The notes: generated by a model not told the origin, from the sequence alone. DNA of 64,000 bases from Paratrimastix pyriformis (GCA_027972325.1 JAPMOS010000170.1:1-64000); one strand, 5' to 3'; shown: positions 32,250-43,429, counted from the first letter of the stretch. Numbers and translations are program-made.

Positions 32250-34603
32250 CTTTGTTCGGGTTGTTAGGGGGGCTCTTCGATCTCTCTGTCGGAAAAGTGC
32301 CACGGCAAGAGGGCCCATGTGCTGCTGAGCTCCATCGACCCCTGCCCGAGCCTCGCCCGGCCCCTTGCCTACGAGCGCCTCGGAGCAATTGTGGAATGGT
32401 TCGAGAAGCTGGGAGCGGCCGTCCTGTTCAGCATAATCGTCCAAACGTCGGCCCTGGACGAGGCTCGATACCAGGTGGTCGACGGCTCGCACCGGTCTGA
32501 CAATGCTCTTTTGGTGGATCGGCCTCTAATCGTGCCCCTAGGTTCCAGGTTGCGCGCATCATCGTGGACCCGCGCCGGGTCTCCGAGTTGCCGCCCGAGA
32601 TCACCGCAGAACAGCGGACCGAGCTTCGCCAAAGGGTGGAGAAGCTCAACAAGCTACACCCCCAGATCCGGCAGGTCTCTTGCACGTTGTCTCCGCCCTC
32701 ATAACAACGCACCTCTTCCCCTGCACAGCACCTGAAGGAGGACTACATCGACATGGCCGTTTACAACACTCTCGATCCGGGAGGCCATGCTCGAGCTGCA
32801 ACATCGGGTCAACCTGCTTACTCACGACGCGCGGTTTGGAAGCAGCACCTTCGACGTCCTGCTGAACCTCAAGCGTGCATCCCTCCAAGTCTGTCGTCTC
32901 CCGTCTATTGATTATCATCACCCCACCTCCCCGCCCTTATCAGGCCCCCCAAGCGCTACATCCGTGAGGATCCTGACTTTGCCACACATTTGGAACCCGC
33001 CCTCAAGGAGCTGCACTTCCCCAAAGGCGAAGACGCCCCGGCCAAGCTTGTGAAGATTCTGGAGTGCTTCTCCTGGAGATGCTGTGTGCCCTCTCCCAGC
33101 TCCCGGTTGAGCGACAGCCGTCAGCCACGAACCTGTGGCGCATCTTTGAGGTCCGCATGCACCAACCATTTCCACGCTGCCGCTCACACGTCCTGCCCGC
33201 CAGGCCAGGGATGCGGAGATGAATCGGTGGCTTGCTCGCGCCATGTTGGAGGGGTCGTTCAGTGGTTCTGAGGCCACCTCTACTGCAGCGGCCGATCTCA
33301 AGAAGCCCATTCGGCAGGCCGAGCAGACCTTCATGCTGCTCGAGGCCCACGATGCAGCTGAGGTGGCCGCCGGAGACCACCCCCGTCCTCTACCTGCCCC
33401 CGACGAGGCCGCCTGGGAGATCCTGCGGTGCCATCTCGTCCGGACCGAGACCTTGCCTTCATGAACTGCCTCAACGTGCGGCCCTTCCCATTCCGCAAGG
33501 GCAAGGTTCGACTCCCGGCCTTCTCCGAGGAGCTGGGTGAGCTGGGCTGCCCGTTCGAGCGCCTCAACGAGACGGACGTTGGCAACATGCCCCAGGAGAT
33601 CACCTTCATGGACGGCCGGCGTCTCTCCGAGTTCGAGTTGGTCCTCGGGTACTGGCTGGGTGGTGCGCGGCACAACTGCCACCGGCAATGCAGGACTACC
33701 TGATGCCCGAGCACTGCCCGTACGCCCGGCTCTGGGAGGAGATGGGCCACCACGACATCCCCGTGCCAGCAAGCGCATGCTGAAGACCGTCGACCGGGAA
33801 CTACGTGAGGAAAGGCGGGCACTCCGGGAGGAAGCCGCCTCCGAGCACCCAGAGCCGCCGAAGTCAGAGCCGGCCAAGCGGGCCACCCTGAAGGCGCTTT
33901 TCCAAGCCGAGCCGACCTCCGAAGCCGAGGCCAAGGCGGCGGAGGCCGATGACGAGTATGAGGTCAAGGCCTGCGCACTCCCACCGGAGTCGGCCACCGA
34001 GGAAGCCCAGCCTTCGTCGAAACCGGTGCCCGAGCCCGAGCCCAAAGCCAAGCCCCGAGCCAGCCAGGCCAAGCCGCCGCAGCCCGCCCCCAGGCCAAGC
34101 CGCCGCAGCCCGCCCCCCAGGCCAAGCCGCCGCAGCCCGCCCCCAGGCCAAGCCGTCGCCTCAGCCCCAGCCGGCTCAGCCTCAACCCCAGACCCCGGCC
34201 CAGGCCCAGCAACAACACTCCAAGCCACCGCAGCAGCGTCAGTCGCCCAGGCCACCACCAAGCCCGCGTCCGCTGCGCCTCGTTCCGGCCCCCAGCTGCT
34301 TTCCGCACCCGCGGAGGGCCACGATCCCTCATGGGAAAACCTTGGCCCGGTTCTACTGCGGGGATGCCGAAGCGATCTTGTTTCGCGCGAAGGATAATCC
34401 CGGCCGTGTCTGCAGTTTCCAACTTGTTGGATCCCCACTAACATCCTCGTTTCATTCAATAGACACTGTATACCTTGGCCGTGTTGGATGCTCCCTGGGG
34501 CATTACCGACGACCCTCGAGACAGACCCACCCCGGACTACGGATCCCTGGCCCAGTACCTCGACTCGTTCATTGCCCCCAATGGTACCATCATCGTGATG
34601 GAT
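32250..34603 (+). pseudogene. Host-like gene B: ParB/Srx-like plus N6-adenine methyltransferase-like, cut by a LINE
   Basis: Several exons joined by short GT-AG introns can be read: 32495-32541, 32675-32728, 32889-32943 and 34408-34462. Before and after the first intron the product reads EARYQVVDGSHR/FQVARIIVDP, which resembles the DGxHR motif of ParB/Srx domains. Helical segments follow (EQRTELRQRVEKLNKLHPQ, FDVLLNLKRAS, RYIREDPDFATHLEPAL), then a long Pro/Ala/Glu-rich linker (about 33830-34270). The end reads ARFYCGDAEAILFRAK and, after the last intron, LAVLDAPWGITDD, which resembles the GD and DPPW motifs of MT-A70/N6-adenine methyltransferases. The gene stops being itself at about 34603, where the LINE ORF1 unit begins. 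Small indels shift the frame inside several exons. The combined role could be DNA base methylation; that is an inference. Confidence 0.55.
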
Positions 34604-35742
34604 CCCCGGGGTCGAGTTGACCTTCAACGTTTGAATTTCTCCGCAGAAGATGGCTGATTCTGAATCGGTGACTATGTCTGATGCTGAGAAGGAGGCGGCT
34701 GCGCAAGAGGCTGCCCGTGTGCAACAACACAAGCGTGCGGCCGAGAAGAGTGCGGCGGAGGCGGCGGCTCCTGCAAGGATGAGGGAGAGCCCATGTTGGG
34801 ATCAGGTCTGTTTGATTGAGTGCCGCAAACGAAGCGCCCTGAGTTGGGGCCGGCGGCTTGGAGTGATCCTGACGATCTTTTTTGTGCTGCAGGCTATTGG
34901 GGCTACGCTCTTGTTCCCTGATGGGAATCCTCTGTCCTATGCTGAAATTCAGGCGTCTTTTGCGGGCGCCGCGGTGGAGGGGTCGTTCCCCGAATTCTCA
35001 ATTCTATTCGATCGTCCGACGGCCGAGCAGTTCACAAGGGTTGAGGAACTTGGCCAGAAGTTTCATGCTACTGTGAGGCCTATTGTGGCTGTGGCGACTG
35101 AATTCCAGCCGGACATTATCACGACAACGCTCTTCAAGGCGACGCTTGCTGGCTTTCCGACGGAGGCCAGTGAAGAGGATGTGGCGACTTGGTTGGGAAG
35201 GAAAGGTTTGTGTTGTGCTATGGAGAAGGGGTGTTATGGTTTTGGTAGATTCTCTGAGGGTGTTCAAGTTAATGCCTGCGATCTTTCAAGTCAGCTTCTT
35301 TGCGGAGGGAGAAGAAGAAATGCCGAAGTGGTTCCCGCGCCGGGATGCCAACCCGAGATGGCCCATTACCGTGGTGCCTCCCGAAGTGCGGGTCGAGGTG
35401 CCGCCCAACAAGAAGCTGGCGATGCTGCGCCGTCGGGATCTGGCGACTGTGCCGGCTGTCGAGGCCTGGTTGGCGAGCCTGACGCCTCCAATCCGCCCAG
35501 CGACCATTGCCAGGAAGGGACAAGCCTTCCTGACTGGTCGCTGGGACGGTACGTGGTTATTGGTGGTCGATCCCGAGGAACGAGACCGGCTGGCGAGGGA
35601 GAAGCAGCAGCAATATGGGGGGCCGCGGACTATTGTTCGGCGGACTGTGGTGCGTGTGGCGGCCAAGGGGTTGCTGTGATTTGGTTTGAGGTGTTGTGTT
35701 TTCAATCTGAATCTCTTTTGAAAACATGCCTTGAGCAACCAT
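34604..35742 (+). mobile_element. LINE 5' fragment, type A (copy 5)
   Basis: Nearly identical to 9716-10854 of copy 2, it covers the leader and ORF1. It ends where the DIRS-type element begins; similarity to copy 2 is lost exactly at GAGCAACCAT. The remaining LINE parts are not found on the other side of the DIRS element. Confidence 0.85.
34650..35679 (+). pseudogene. LINE ORF1, type A (copy 5), best-preserved ORF1
   Basis: Residues 1-60 are charged and Ala-rich. Residues 70-89 form a hydrophobic helix (LGVILTIFFVLQAIGATLLF) that would cross a membrane once. The rest contains FPEFSILFDRPTAEQFTRV, FKATLAGFPTEASEEDVATWL, ITVVPPEVRVEVPPNKKLAML and GRWDGTWLLVVDPEERDRL, ending VRVAAKGLL. One frame change near 35310 separates the halves. 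The frame upstream is open into the end of host-like gene B (VMDPRGRVDLQRLNF), so a read-through fusion is possible on paper. Confidence 0.72.
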
Positions 35743-36271
35743 CGGATAAGGGTATCCCTCTCTCCCTCAAAGGACGAAACCATTGGAGTCACGACGCGTG
35801 TTCAGGATTCCACTCAAACATTTAAAGAATAAACAGAAAGTTTAATAATATCCCCGTGGGTTACTATCCTCAGCTCCCGCTCTTTTTGACGCGAGAACCA
35901 GGTTATCAGACCTCCCTGTTTACTCCTGCCCTCAATGAAGACCCCCGGGGCAACCCATAGGGCAGGACTGTTCCTCAGGTCTGCCGCTTTGCTTCGGCTT
36001 GCTAGGGGGGAAGAGGAACTAGAAAACCCCCTGCGACCTTTGCGCTTTTATCCTGCCCAGGGCCGTTTGTGGACCTGGGGCTTCTTCAAAGAACGAGGGC
36101 AAGGCGGGTCCCGAACCCGGGAGCCGCACGCCAGTGTCTGGGTGGGTAGGTGGGATATTTCGTCCTTTGAGGGAGAGAGGGATACCCTTATCCGATAAAC
36201 CCTTCAAGTTTTCGGGTTTCTAAATAAGGGCTATCCATCACTCTCTCCCTCAAAGGACGAAACCATTGGAG
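35743..36271. repeat. DIRS element terminal repeats and internal non-coding part
   Basis: The inverted repeat (35743-35779 / 36158-36194) is exact over 37 bp and encloses about 380 bp of non-coding sequence. A direct copy of its inner part recurs at 36241-36271. This arrangement would let a circular intermediate be rejoined by the recombinase. Confidence 0.85.
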
Positions 36272-36274
36272 ACT

Positions 36275-37486
36275 TCAAAGATCTTCATCCTGTGGGTCCC
36301 CGACAGGTTCATCCACCGGGAGCACATCCTCCAACGAGGCAGGAGGGGCTCTGTTGTAGTGTCTATCGAGGGTCTCAGACCTCGCAGACCACCCAAACAT
36401 CCGCCTGACAACTGCCTCCGGCACCTTGTGCTCGAGCAGCTTCGAGGCGCCCGCTCCACGAAGGGAGTGGGGCTTGAAGGAGGCTGGGATCCCAGCCTCC
36501 TTCATGACGGCCGCAACCCTTTTCGAAAGGTACTGCGCCGTGAGGGCACCATGAATCGGTCCCTTGATCTTCACAAAGGGACTGTCAGCCGCACCCTTGG
36601 GGCGTCCGCGGATCAACTGCTGCAGACAGCAGTGTGGACAAACCTCAGGGCTCTTTGGCATGCCCATGATTTTCTTGACAACCCATTGCCCATGGGATGT
36701 CTTGGTCTTGACGACGAGCTGGACAGAGTGGCTCGTGTCGTCGAAACGGGACAGCTTCACCGAGGCCCTTGCCATATCGCAGGCCCGGAGTCCCGACAAG
36801 TACAGCAGGGTTGCAGTCTTCCCCTGCAAGAACCCTACTGACTTGTCCTTCTTTCGAAGGACCTTCCCCAAAGGGGCGGGGTCGAAGGTCTCAGCATAGC
36901 GTGGTTTCGCTGGCCGCAGCTTCGAGACCGACCGCAAGAATGCCGACACCAGTGGGGTCGCACCGATGCTCTTTCCCAGCAGGAGGGAGAGCGTAGAAAT
37001 GGCACTGGCTGTGTTCTTGAACCAGCCGTGGCCGTAAGTGAACCGATGGAAGCATTCGGTCAGGAAGTTGGTGAGGCGCACATCCGTTGCCTCAAAGGGG
37101 TCCATCCCCTTCTTCCCGCACCAGTCGGTCCAACGATCCCATGCCGTCTTGATGGCCTGTGTCCTGGACTTGGACCAACCATTCTTCATCAAGGCAAGGG
37201 CGCGGTCGTCCACCCCTCGGGGAAGGAAGACCGGACAAAGGTGAGGATAGAGCTTTCCGAGTAATTCGGGATCCTCCAGATCCTCTACCTCCACGACAAC
37301 ACTGTCGGTGTCAGATGGGCTGTCCGCTTCTTCAGCGGATGACCCGAGACCAGGACCGCCCACGCACTCCAGTGAGTGAGGCCGATCCCCTGACTGTTCC
37401 CGCCCAGTCCGGGCAGGAAAGTCTCCACCGTGTTGGGGAGAACCAGCGGGGCCCTGACAAGCAGGTTCAGGAGCATCGGCCACCAC
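36275..37486 (-). CDS. Tyrosine recombinase of the DIRS-type element
   Basis: The 403-codon frame contains a SAM-like DNA-binding part (MKNGWSKSRTQAIKTAWDRW, YGHGWFKNTASAISTLSLLL). The catalytic part has SGLRACDMARASV (first Arg), PHSLRGAGASKLLEH (His-x-x-Arg) and ETLDRHYNRAPP (Tyr). Tyrosine recombinases of DIRS elements integrate a circular DNA copy without making target duplications. The first 70 residues are unlike other family members and probably belong to an overlap with the RT/RNase H frame. It is treated as part of a fossil element. Confidence 0.9.
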   Translation of the reverse strand: MVADAPEPACQGPAGSPQHGGDFPARTGREQSGDRPHSLECVGGPGLGSSAEEADSPSDTDSVVVEVEDLEDPELLGKLYPHLCPVFLPRGVDDRALALMKNGWSKSRTQAIKTAWDRWTDWCGKKGMDPFEATDVRLTNFLTECFHRFTYGHGWFKNTASAISTLSLLLGKSIGATPLVSAFLRSVSKLRPAKPRYAETFDPAPLGKVLRKKDKSVGFLQGKTATLLYLSGLRACDMARASVKLSRFDDTSHSVQLVVKTKTSHGQWVVKKIMGMPKSPEVCPHCCLQQLIRGRPKGAADSPFVKIKGPIHGALTAQYLSKRVAAVMKEAGIPASFKPHSLRGAGASKLLEHKVPEAVVRRMFGWSARSETLDRHYNRAPPASLEDVLPVDEPVGDPQDEDL

Positions 37487-37547
37487 GGGGCCGAGCGCCA
37501 GACTGGCACAATCAACAGGGCAGTCACCCGTTGGCGGATGACATGCC

Positions 37548-38975
37548 TCAGGACTTTGCCGATCTGGTTGAACGGGGATTCCCGTACACCCGCACCTTGG
37601 CCCAGTCCTGGGCAGTATCTTGGGCCTCCGCTCCGGGGTCCGGGCGGAGACTCCAATACCTGGCGAGCTGGCTGTTGGCCAGCGTCGCGAAGGCGTCCAC
37701 CTGGGGCTGGAAATCCAGTCGCAGGCAGACCTGTCGGAAGAGGGAGGGATTCAGCTTCCAGTCGGAGCTGTCCGTCCGCCGACTCAGAGCATCTGCTCTG
37801 ATGTTGGTTTCCCCCTGCAATGTGCTCGGGAACCAGCCGAATTTGGAGTTCTTCCTTCAACTTCCACAATTCGAGGAGAAGTGCAAGGAGGGCTGGCGCA
37901 GAGGTGTTCCACTTCCGCACACAGCACACCGCGACTGTGTTGTCGCACTGCCACTTCACTGTCTTGCCCTGACCCGATCCGCAAAGGATCTCAAGGCCAA
38001 GAGCAAGGCGGAGAGTTCCCGCCAGTTTATATGGCGGTCTGTCTCGGTCGGGCCCTTCTGCCCCGGAGACGTTCCCCTCCAGAACCCGCACGCCTCCAAG
38101 GGACGTGTCTGGGTTCCATCGCTCCAGGTCGCCCCCCAGCCGCTGTTGCTCGCATCCGTCTGGATTGTGCAGACTGGGTGAGGCAGCGTCAAGGTGCAAC
38201 CGTTTTGGAGAATGTGTTCGTGCCACCAGAGCAGTTCCTGTTGCGCTTGCGCCGACAGGAACGTGTTCCCCATCCACCCGCTCGCTCGAACCGCACGCGC
38301 TTTGCAGCGGTTGAGGAAGAACAGGTGAAGGTGCCCCGGCTCGAGAGCCGGGCGACACGACACGAGCTGTCCGACAAGACTGGCGAATGGCCGGGTCTTG
38401 GTGTGGCTCAGGCCCAGGAACTGGGCAATCCTTTCCCGGATGGCCACGGCCTTCTCCGGCGGAAGGGAGATTCGCATGGATCGACTGTCGATCTGAAACC
38501 CCAGAAAGACGATCCTCTGCGTGGGCTCGAACACGGACTTCTCTGTGTTCACTGTGAGCCCGAGGCTTGTCATCAGAATGCACACCCTGAGGGCAATCTG
38601 AGCTGCCTCCTCTCTGCTGGCTGCCATGCACAGCAGATCGTCGAGGTAGATCAGGCAGCGGATGCCCGCTGCCCGGAGCTCCTCGACGACCGGGCGCATC
38701 ATCTTCGTAAACACGAAGGGCGCCAGGTTTGCCCCGAAGGGCATTGCCCTGCAGAGGTATATCTTGCCCCGCCAGGCAAACGACAGCTTCGGCTGCGACT
38801 CGGAAGCGACCGGCACATGCCAGTACGCTTTCCGGAGGTCGAGCTTTATCATGTAGTCCTGACTTCTCAGGACATTCCGAAGGTCGCCGACCCCTTCCAT
38901 CTTGAAATGGGGTGGTTTGGCCACATTCGAGGGCCGACAGTCCAGGATTGGACGAAGAATCCCCCGGTCGCATAG
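37548..38975 (-). pseudogene. DIRS-type reverse transcriptase and RNase H, fossil
   Basis: The RT core has PHFKMEGVGDLRN, IKLDLRKAYWHVPV, FRAMPFG-like CRAMPFGANLAPFVF, the active-site YLDDLLCMAAS and VFLGFQIDSRSM. The RNase H part has TIQTDASNSGWGATW, INWRELSALLLAL and, further on, NIRADALSRRTDSSDW. These are typical of the Ty3/DIRS branch. The N-terminal end of the RT is missing at the right edge. The region is broken, with about one or two breaks. Confidence 0.88.
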
Positions 38976-39045
38976 ACCCTCGAGTTTTGAATTCCTTTGC
39001 CCTGTTTTTTGCGTCGATTCTCTCGCTGCCTCTTGCTATTTTCCA

Positions 39046-40055
39046 ATGAACAAGACTGAAGAACAATCTGGGATGACGATGGAGCAAATGGAAGAAGCCG
39101 GGAAGATTGAGGAGAAGAAACGGGATGCAGAAGCAGCTGTTGCGCAATCGGAGGCTGCGAGCAAAAAGAGACGTGAGGGTAAGGTCGGTACATTTCGCTT
39201 TTGTGGTGGGGTGAGGGGGGGACCTGCATCGGGTCCTGGCCCTATCAATGTGATCGTGGTCTTACTGGTAGTTTGTTGGATGATGTCTCTTTTGTCGCAG
39301 AGAGTCCGTGTTCCGGTTCGTTTCAAGAAGCCTCTGGACTCGTCCTCGCCCAACTATCGAAACTTGACATTGGCAATGGAGAGGGATGGATTCGCTGAGC
39401 CGCTTGTGGAGGGCTCCTACCCTCCTTTGAGGTGCTCATCTATGAAGACGATTTAGAGCTATTGGACAAGTTTTGTGGGGTGAAGGGATTGGACATCCTG
39501 GACCACCGAATGGAGGGAATTACCTGAGTCGCGCTCAGCCACTACGATTGTTGGGGACTTCTCCTGGAGTTGCTCCTGAAAGCGATTAGGGAAGCCAATC
39601 CTGGCTGCTTTGTGACTGGGAAACAAGTTCATGGCAAGGTCTGTCAGGTGGGGGTTGGGAATGATCATCTCTTGGTAGGTGCAAGACCCTATGATGAAGG
39701 TGTTCCGTGTGCTATGTGTGGTGAGGGGCCCGCCAGTGTGGCCATCGGTCGTGGCGGGTCGCCGGCCGATTTTGCCGGGGAGCGGTCGGAGCAGTTCGAG
39801 AATGTGCCTGGCAAGACGGTCATCGTGCTGCGGCCGGCTGGTTGCAGATCGGTGGCCGACGTGATGCGGTGGTTTGCGACGAGCGGTCTCACCGCCCCGG
39901 ACCAAATCAAACTGAAGGATCGCGATTTGGATTCGGGGCGGTGGGACGGGGCTTCGTCCTCCGCATCCCGACCGACGAGGTCCCCAGGGCCCGGGCTATG
40001 GCGCGGAGGGGCAGGAAGTGGGGCTGTTGTTGTTGCGGATACGGGCGGGCTGTGA
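39046..40055 (+). pseudogene. LINE ORF1, type C, with predicted transmembrane helix
   Basis: The frame from MNKTEEQSGMTMEQMEEAG has a Glu/Lys/Ala-rich helical N-terminus, a basic patch (SKKRREGK), a Gly/Pro-rich turn and a hydrophobic stretch at residues 67-83 (INVIVVLLVVCWMMSLL). After this the frame stops at 39456. Later segments in other frames read PGKTVIVLRPAGCRSVADVMRWFATSG and FVLRIPTDEVPRARAMARRG, the latter right after the SGRWDG-type site. The layout matches types A and B, although the sequence is very different. Confidence 0.62.
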
Positions 40056-42467
40056 GTGAAGGAGCTGGGCGGGTTGTGGACGGGTGCGTGGGGGTGGGCA
40101 GCTGCTGTGATCATCGGCCCCCCCCCCTATTTCTCCCTGTCCTTCTGTGTTGGCACTGTCTGAAAACGAGTGGAAGGGAGCTGGTAAAGGGTGCAGAAAG
40201 GGGACTGGGTGGAGAATAATGGAAGGGTGGGCGCAATTGGAGAGGTGGATCGTGTAATCGCGAGTTTTGTTTGGGGCACGATGTATTGAATACCGAAAAA
40301 CGAGGGGAAAGGGGGCGAGGGGATATGGGAAAAGGGAAAGAAGGGGTGGGGGCTTGGTTGGAATGGGGAGGGGAATCATTATGCAACTGAGGGGTGGAAC
40401 AGATGGTGGAATTGGTGGAGAGAGGTGGAAGGTAAAATTGGAGTGGGTGGAGATATCACAGACAAGAAGGAGGGGAACGGGAATTGGGTGGGGAATTAAT
40501 AAAGGGGTAAATGTAGTTGATCCAAAAGAGAGGGGCGAGAAGCGTGGTCGTCTGGGTTGGATAAAGACTGGTAATGAGAACTGGGAATGCTGGTACGGAG
40601 AAGGGGAAGACCTCTGGAAGGGGCGAAGGGGCCGGTGGTGGACGGGAGAGAGATGGGATCAGGAGGGTTGGCGGGGGTTGGGATGGCTGTTTTCTCCCGC
40701 GTTTTCTGGTGGGCTGAGCGCCCCTACTTTCCAACTGTGGTTGGATGGTGTGCCGGCTTGGTGTGGTGGCTGCATTGGGTGGCGACTGCCCTCAGGTTGG
40801 TGTGGTATGTCTAGCCGATGTCTCGTTGGTCTGTGGATGGAGGAAGATGGATGGAGAGTTTCTAATCATGCTTTGATCATAGTTTCCCGGCTGGACAGAG
40901 TGCTTTGCCTCGGAGGTGGGCCCTGTCTGGTGTCGGAAATAACTACCGGTTTGTTGGTTGTTGGGACGTCTGGCAGCGGCTCATCCTTAGAATTTCAGAT
41001 ATCTGGCCCCTGAGATGCCTGTCTGACCGTCTGGTCAGATGGAAGATCCTTCTCTGGGATGTTGTTGATGCGGCACGTTCTTTGGGAGAGTCTGTCTTTC
41101 CGGTATTCTTTTGTCATCTTCAGAAACTTTTAGGAATGTGGCCGCTGATTCTGTTAAGGCTGGTCAAGGGCAGCCTGGTTATTGTTTTGAGCTTTCCTGG
41201 AATGGGGTTGGTCTGTGTGTACCCTCTTTTTCAGTCATCCAATTCCAATACTGGACTCAGCAGATGGGAGCTCCAATGCCTGCATCCGCACAAAACCTCC
41301 GAATGAATGGGCAACTTTGGACGACGTCTGAAGGTCTGTGTGAGTATTCATTTATTACAGTTTACTCATTTCCTGAGATCGATGATCTCGGTAGGACTGG
41401 TGGTGACGCTAGGGCCGGTCAAGGGGTCAACGGTCAAACCAGGACCTCTAACACCCGCAGCGGTTCTGCGGGTGCTGGAGAGAGGGGGCCGCTGGGCTAC
41501 GTCGGCGGGATGCCCTAGGGATCGTTACCCCTGGGGTGGCCAGAGAGAGGGTCGAGGACAACCTGGCTAAAATGTGGCAGGCAAACCTCACCGAGTGGTA
41601 CGAGGAAAACCCCGATGGGGACAACCTCAAGAAGGAGGAAAACCCCGCCGTCGGGGACAACCTCAAGGGGCATCGCTGGGCGACATCGGCTGGGTGGGGG
41701 ACGGACACGGAGGAGGAAAACCCCAAGGGGGACAACCTCAAGAAGGAGGAAAACCCCAAGGGGGACAACCTCAAGAAGGAGGAAAACCCCAAGGGGGACA
41801 ACCTCAAGAAGGAGGAAAACCCCAAGGGGGACAACCTCAAGAAGGAGGAAAACCCCAAGGGGGACAACCTCAAGAAGGAGGAAAACCCCGCCGAAGGGGA
41901 CAACCTCATGAGGGAAGGAGCAGAGGAGAACCCCGACTTTGGGGAAAACCTCGATGGTGGGATGGAGGACGATGCCGGGGATGGGAATGCGGCACAGGCT
42001 GGCGACATCGGGGGCATACTACTTTGGCTCAGGTGGCTGGGGCTGGCTTCCTTTTGGCTTACGGTCTGTGAGAATGTTTTCCTTGTTGCCGTTTGCCTTG
42101 TAGACTCCTTTGAGTTTCGGCAGTGCTCTTGGGACAGGGAGGTTTGGAAAGGGAGACTGGCTCGGATATCATGGTTGCAAGTGATAATGTACGCTTGGGG
42201 GGACTTGGAAGGTCTAGCATGCCAGGCCAATTGGAATTTTATTGTTGACCGATTTAAGAGATGGGTGGGGATGAAGGAGGGGTGGAAAAGGGGGTGGGCT
42301 GACATTGACTTGGCTGAGTTTTGAAAAACTGGTTGGGGTGGTTGAGTTTTATTGTAATGACGATGACATCGGTAAAAAGATTGGAGGCGGTGGGGAGCAG
42401 GATTGCTATGGAGGTGGAAATGGAGTGGGGAAGGTGATGGAGAGCTGGAGGATGGTAATGGGGCGGA
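40056..42467 (+). other. LINE copy 4 spacer, contains a 33-bp tandem repeat
   Basis: 40056-40515 is unlike copy 3. From about 40520 (AAAAGAGAGGGGCGAGAAGC) the two copies are nearly identical. The spacer holds a 33-bp repeat and discontinuous open frames equivalent to the doubtful ORF of copy 3. Confidence 0.65.
41713..41877 (+). repeat. 33-bp tandem repeat, 5 exact units
   Basis: Five perfect units of the repeat that has three units in copy 3 (23526). The flanks match, so the difference is a clean gain or loss of two units. Confidence 0.93.
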
Positions 42468-43250
42468 ATGTATAGAGGAATAGTTAATGTTACTGGCCAC
42501 CGCTGCTGGATCAGCACGGCCTCCAGGTGGTTGAGGCGGCTGGGGGTGGGGAGTTGTACGAGATATTGCGGGAGGTCATGGGACCCCGGAGTGGGAAGAA
42601 GGGGTGTGGAGGGAGGGAGCGAGGGGTTTGGACGAAGGGCAGGATGGGGAAGCGGAGGAGGCCCTCGTTGAATTGCTGCGGAGGTCTGGGATAGCGGCAA
42701 AGGTAACTGTGGAAGTGGAGGACACATGTCAGGAGTGTGAGCTTATGAGTAGCGGAACGGAGAGAGAGAAGCGATCTAACGGTGAGATTGGAGCGGGATC
42801 TGGAGAAAATGAGTGACGCTGTGGGAAGGGTGATCCTTTCAAATCAGAGGATACGAAAAGGTGCCCTGGGTGTGGGGTGGATCGTTGGCATGCGAGGGAG
42901 GAGCGGGTGGTGGGAACAGAGGGTGTTATGGTCGTCCAAGTGACGCGGGGTAGGGAAGGGATGGTTGATAAGAGGCAATGGAGGGTCCAGCCGGATGTGG
43001 TGGAAGTGGGCGGTAAGGTGTATCACATGGTAGCGGTGGCGGAGTTTTGTGGGAGAAGGGGGGGTGGGCGACACTGGGTGGCGGTCAAAAGATTGGAGAC
43101 CAATGGTGGAGGTTTAATGACAGCAGGGTCGGAGAAGTTGGGGAAGAGGAAGCAGGTCATGGAGATGTGTTCCTATGTGGAGGGGCAGGAAAAGGCTTCG
43201 AAGATGAGGAAGTCGGCCCTGGGACCGGCGTTCGGAGGTGTGAAGATGCA
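42468..43250 (+). pseudogene. USP-like deubiquitinase domain of LINE copy 4
   Basis: The domain is nearly identical to that of copy 3: NVTGHRCWISTASRWL, the zinc-ribbon pair with CQECE, VMVVQVTRG and GGGRHWVAV. The WWRFNDS end is present in a different frame from the His box because of a small indel. It is broken as sequenced. Confidence 0.75.
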
Positions 43251-43429
43251 GATGGGAGGTGGGAAGGCTGGGGAGCGGGGATGGGCCGGGGCGGAGCAGT
43301 GCATGGGGGTGGGTGTGGGAAGCCTATCTGCAGTGGGGATAGTTACCCGGAAGTCAGGTGCGGGGGAGGGAAGGGAGTGAAGGCGCGGAGAAGGAAGGGG
43401 AAAAGGGATGCGCAGAGGAAGAAGAGGCA

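Larger units (their letters stand above)
35743..38975 (-). mobile_element. DIRS-type tyrosine-recombinase retroelement, fossil
   Basis: The element reads right to left with reverse transcriptase/RNase H followed by a tyrosine recombinase. Its left end has a 37-bp inverted repeat pair (35743-35779 and 36158-36194) and a 31-bp direct repeat pair (35758-35788 and 36241-36271), the complex repeat structure expected of DIRS/Ngaro-like elements. The right side ends within the N-terminal part of the RT, so the 5' (Gag-like) part is absent. It is broken, with perhaps two or three breaks. The recombinase frame is still long and open, suggesting moderate age. No other copy in the window allows dating. 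Confidence 0.85.

Noticed and set aside
32495-32548. Intron ending at the second AG (GGTTCCAG)
   Set aside because: Using the earlier acceptor (CCCCTAG, 32541) keeps the frame and gives DGSHRFQVAR, which matches ParB-like proteins better.
37285-39147. 620-codon minus-strand ORF across the DIRS element
   Set aside because: It is a shadow frame; the RT, RNase H and recombinase motifs lie in other frames of the same strand.
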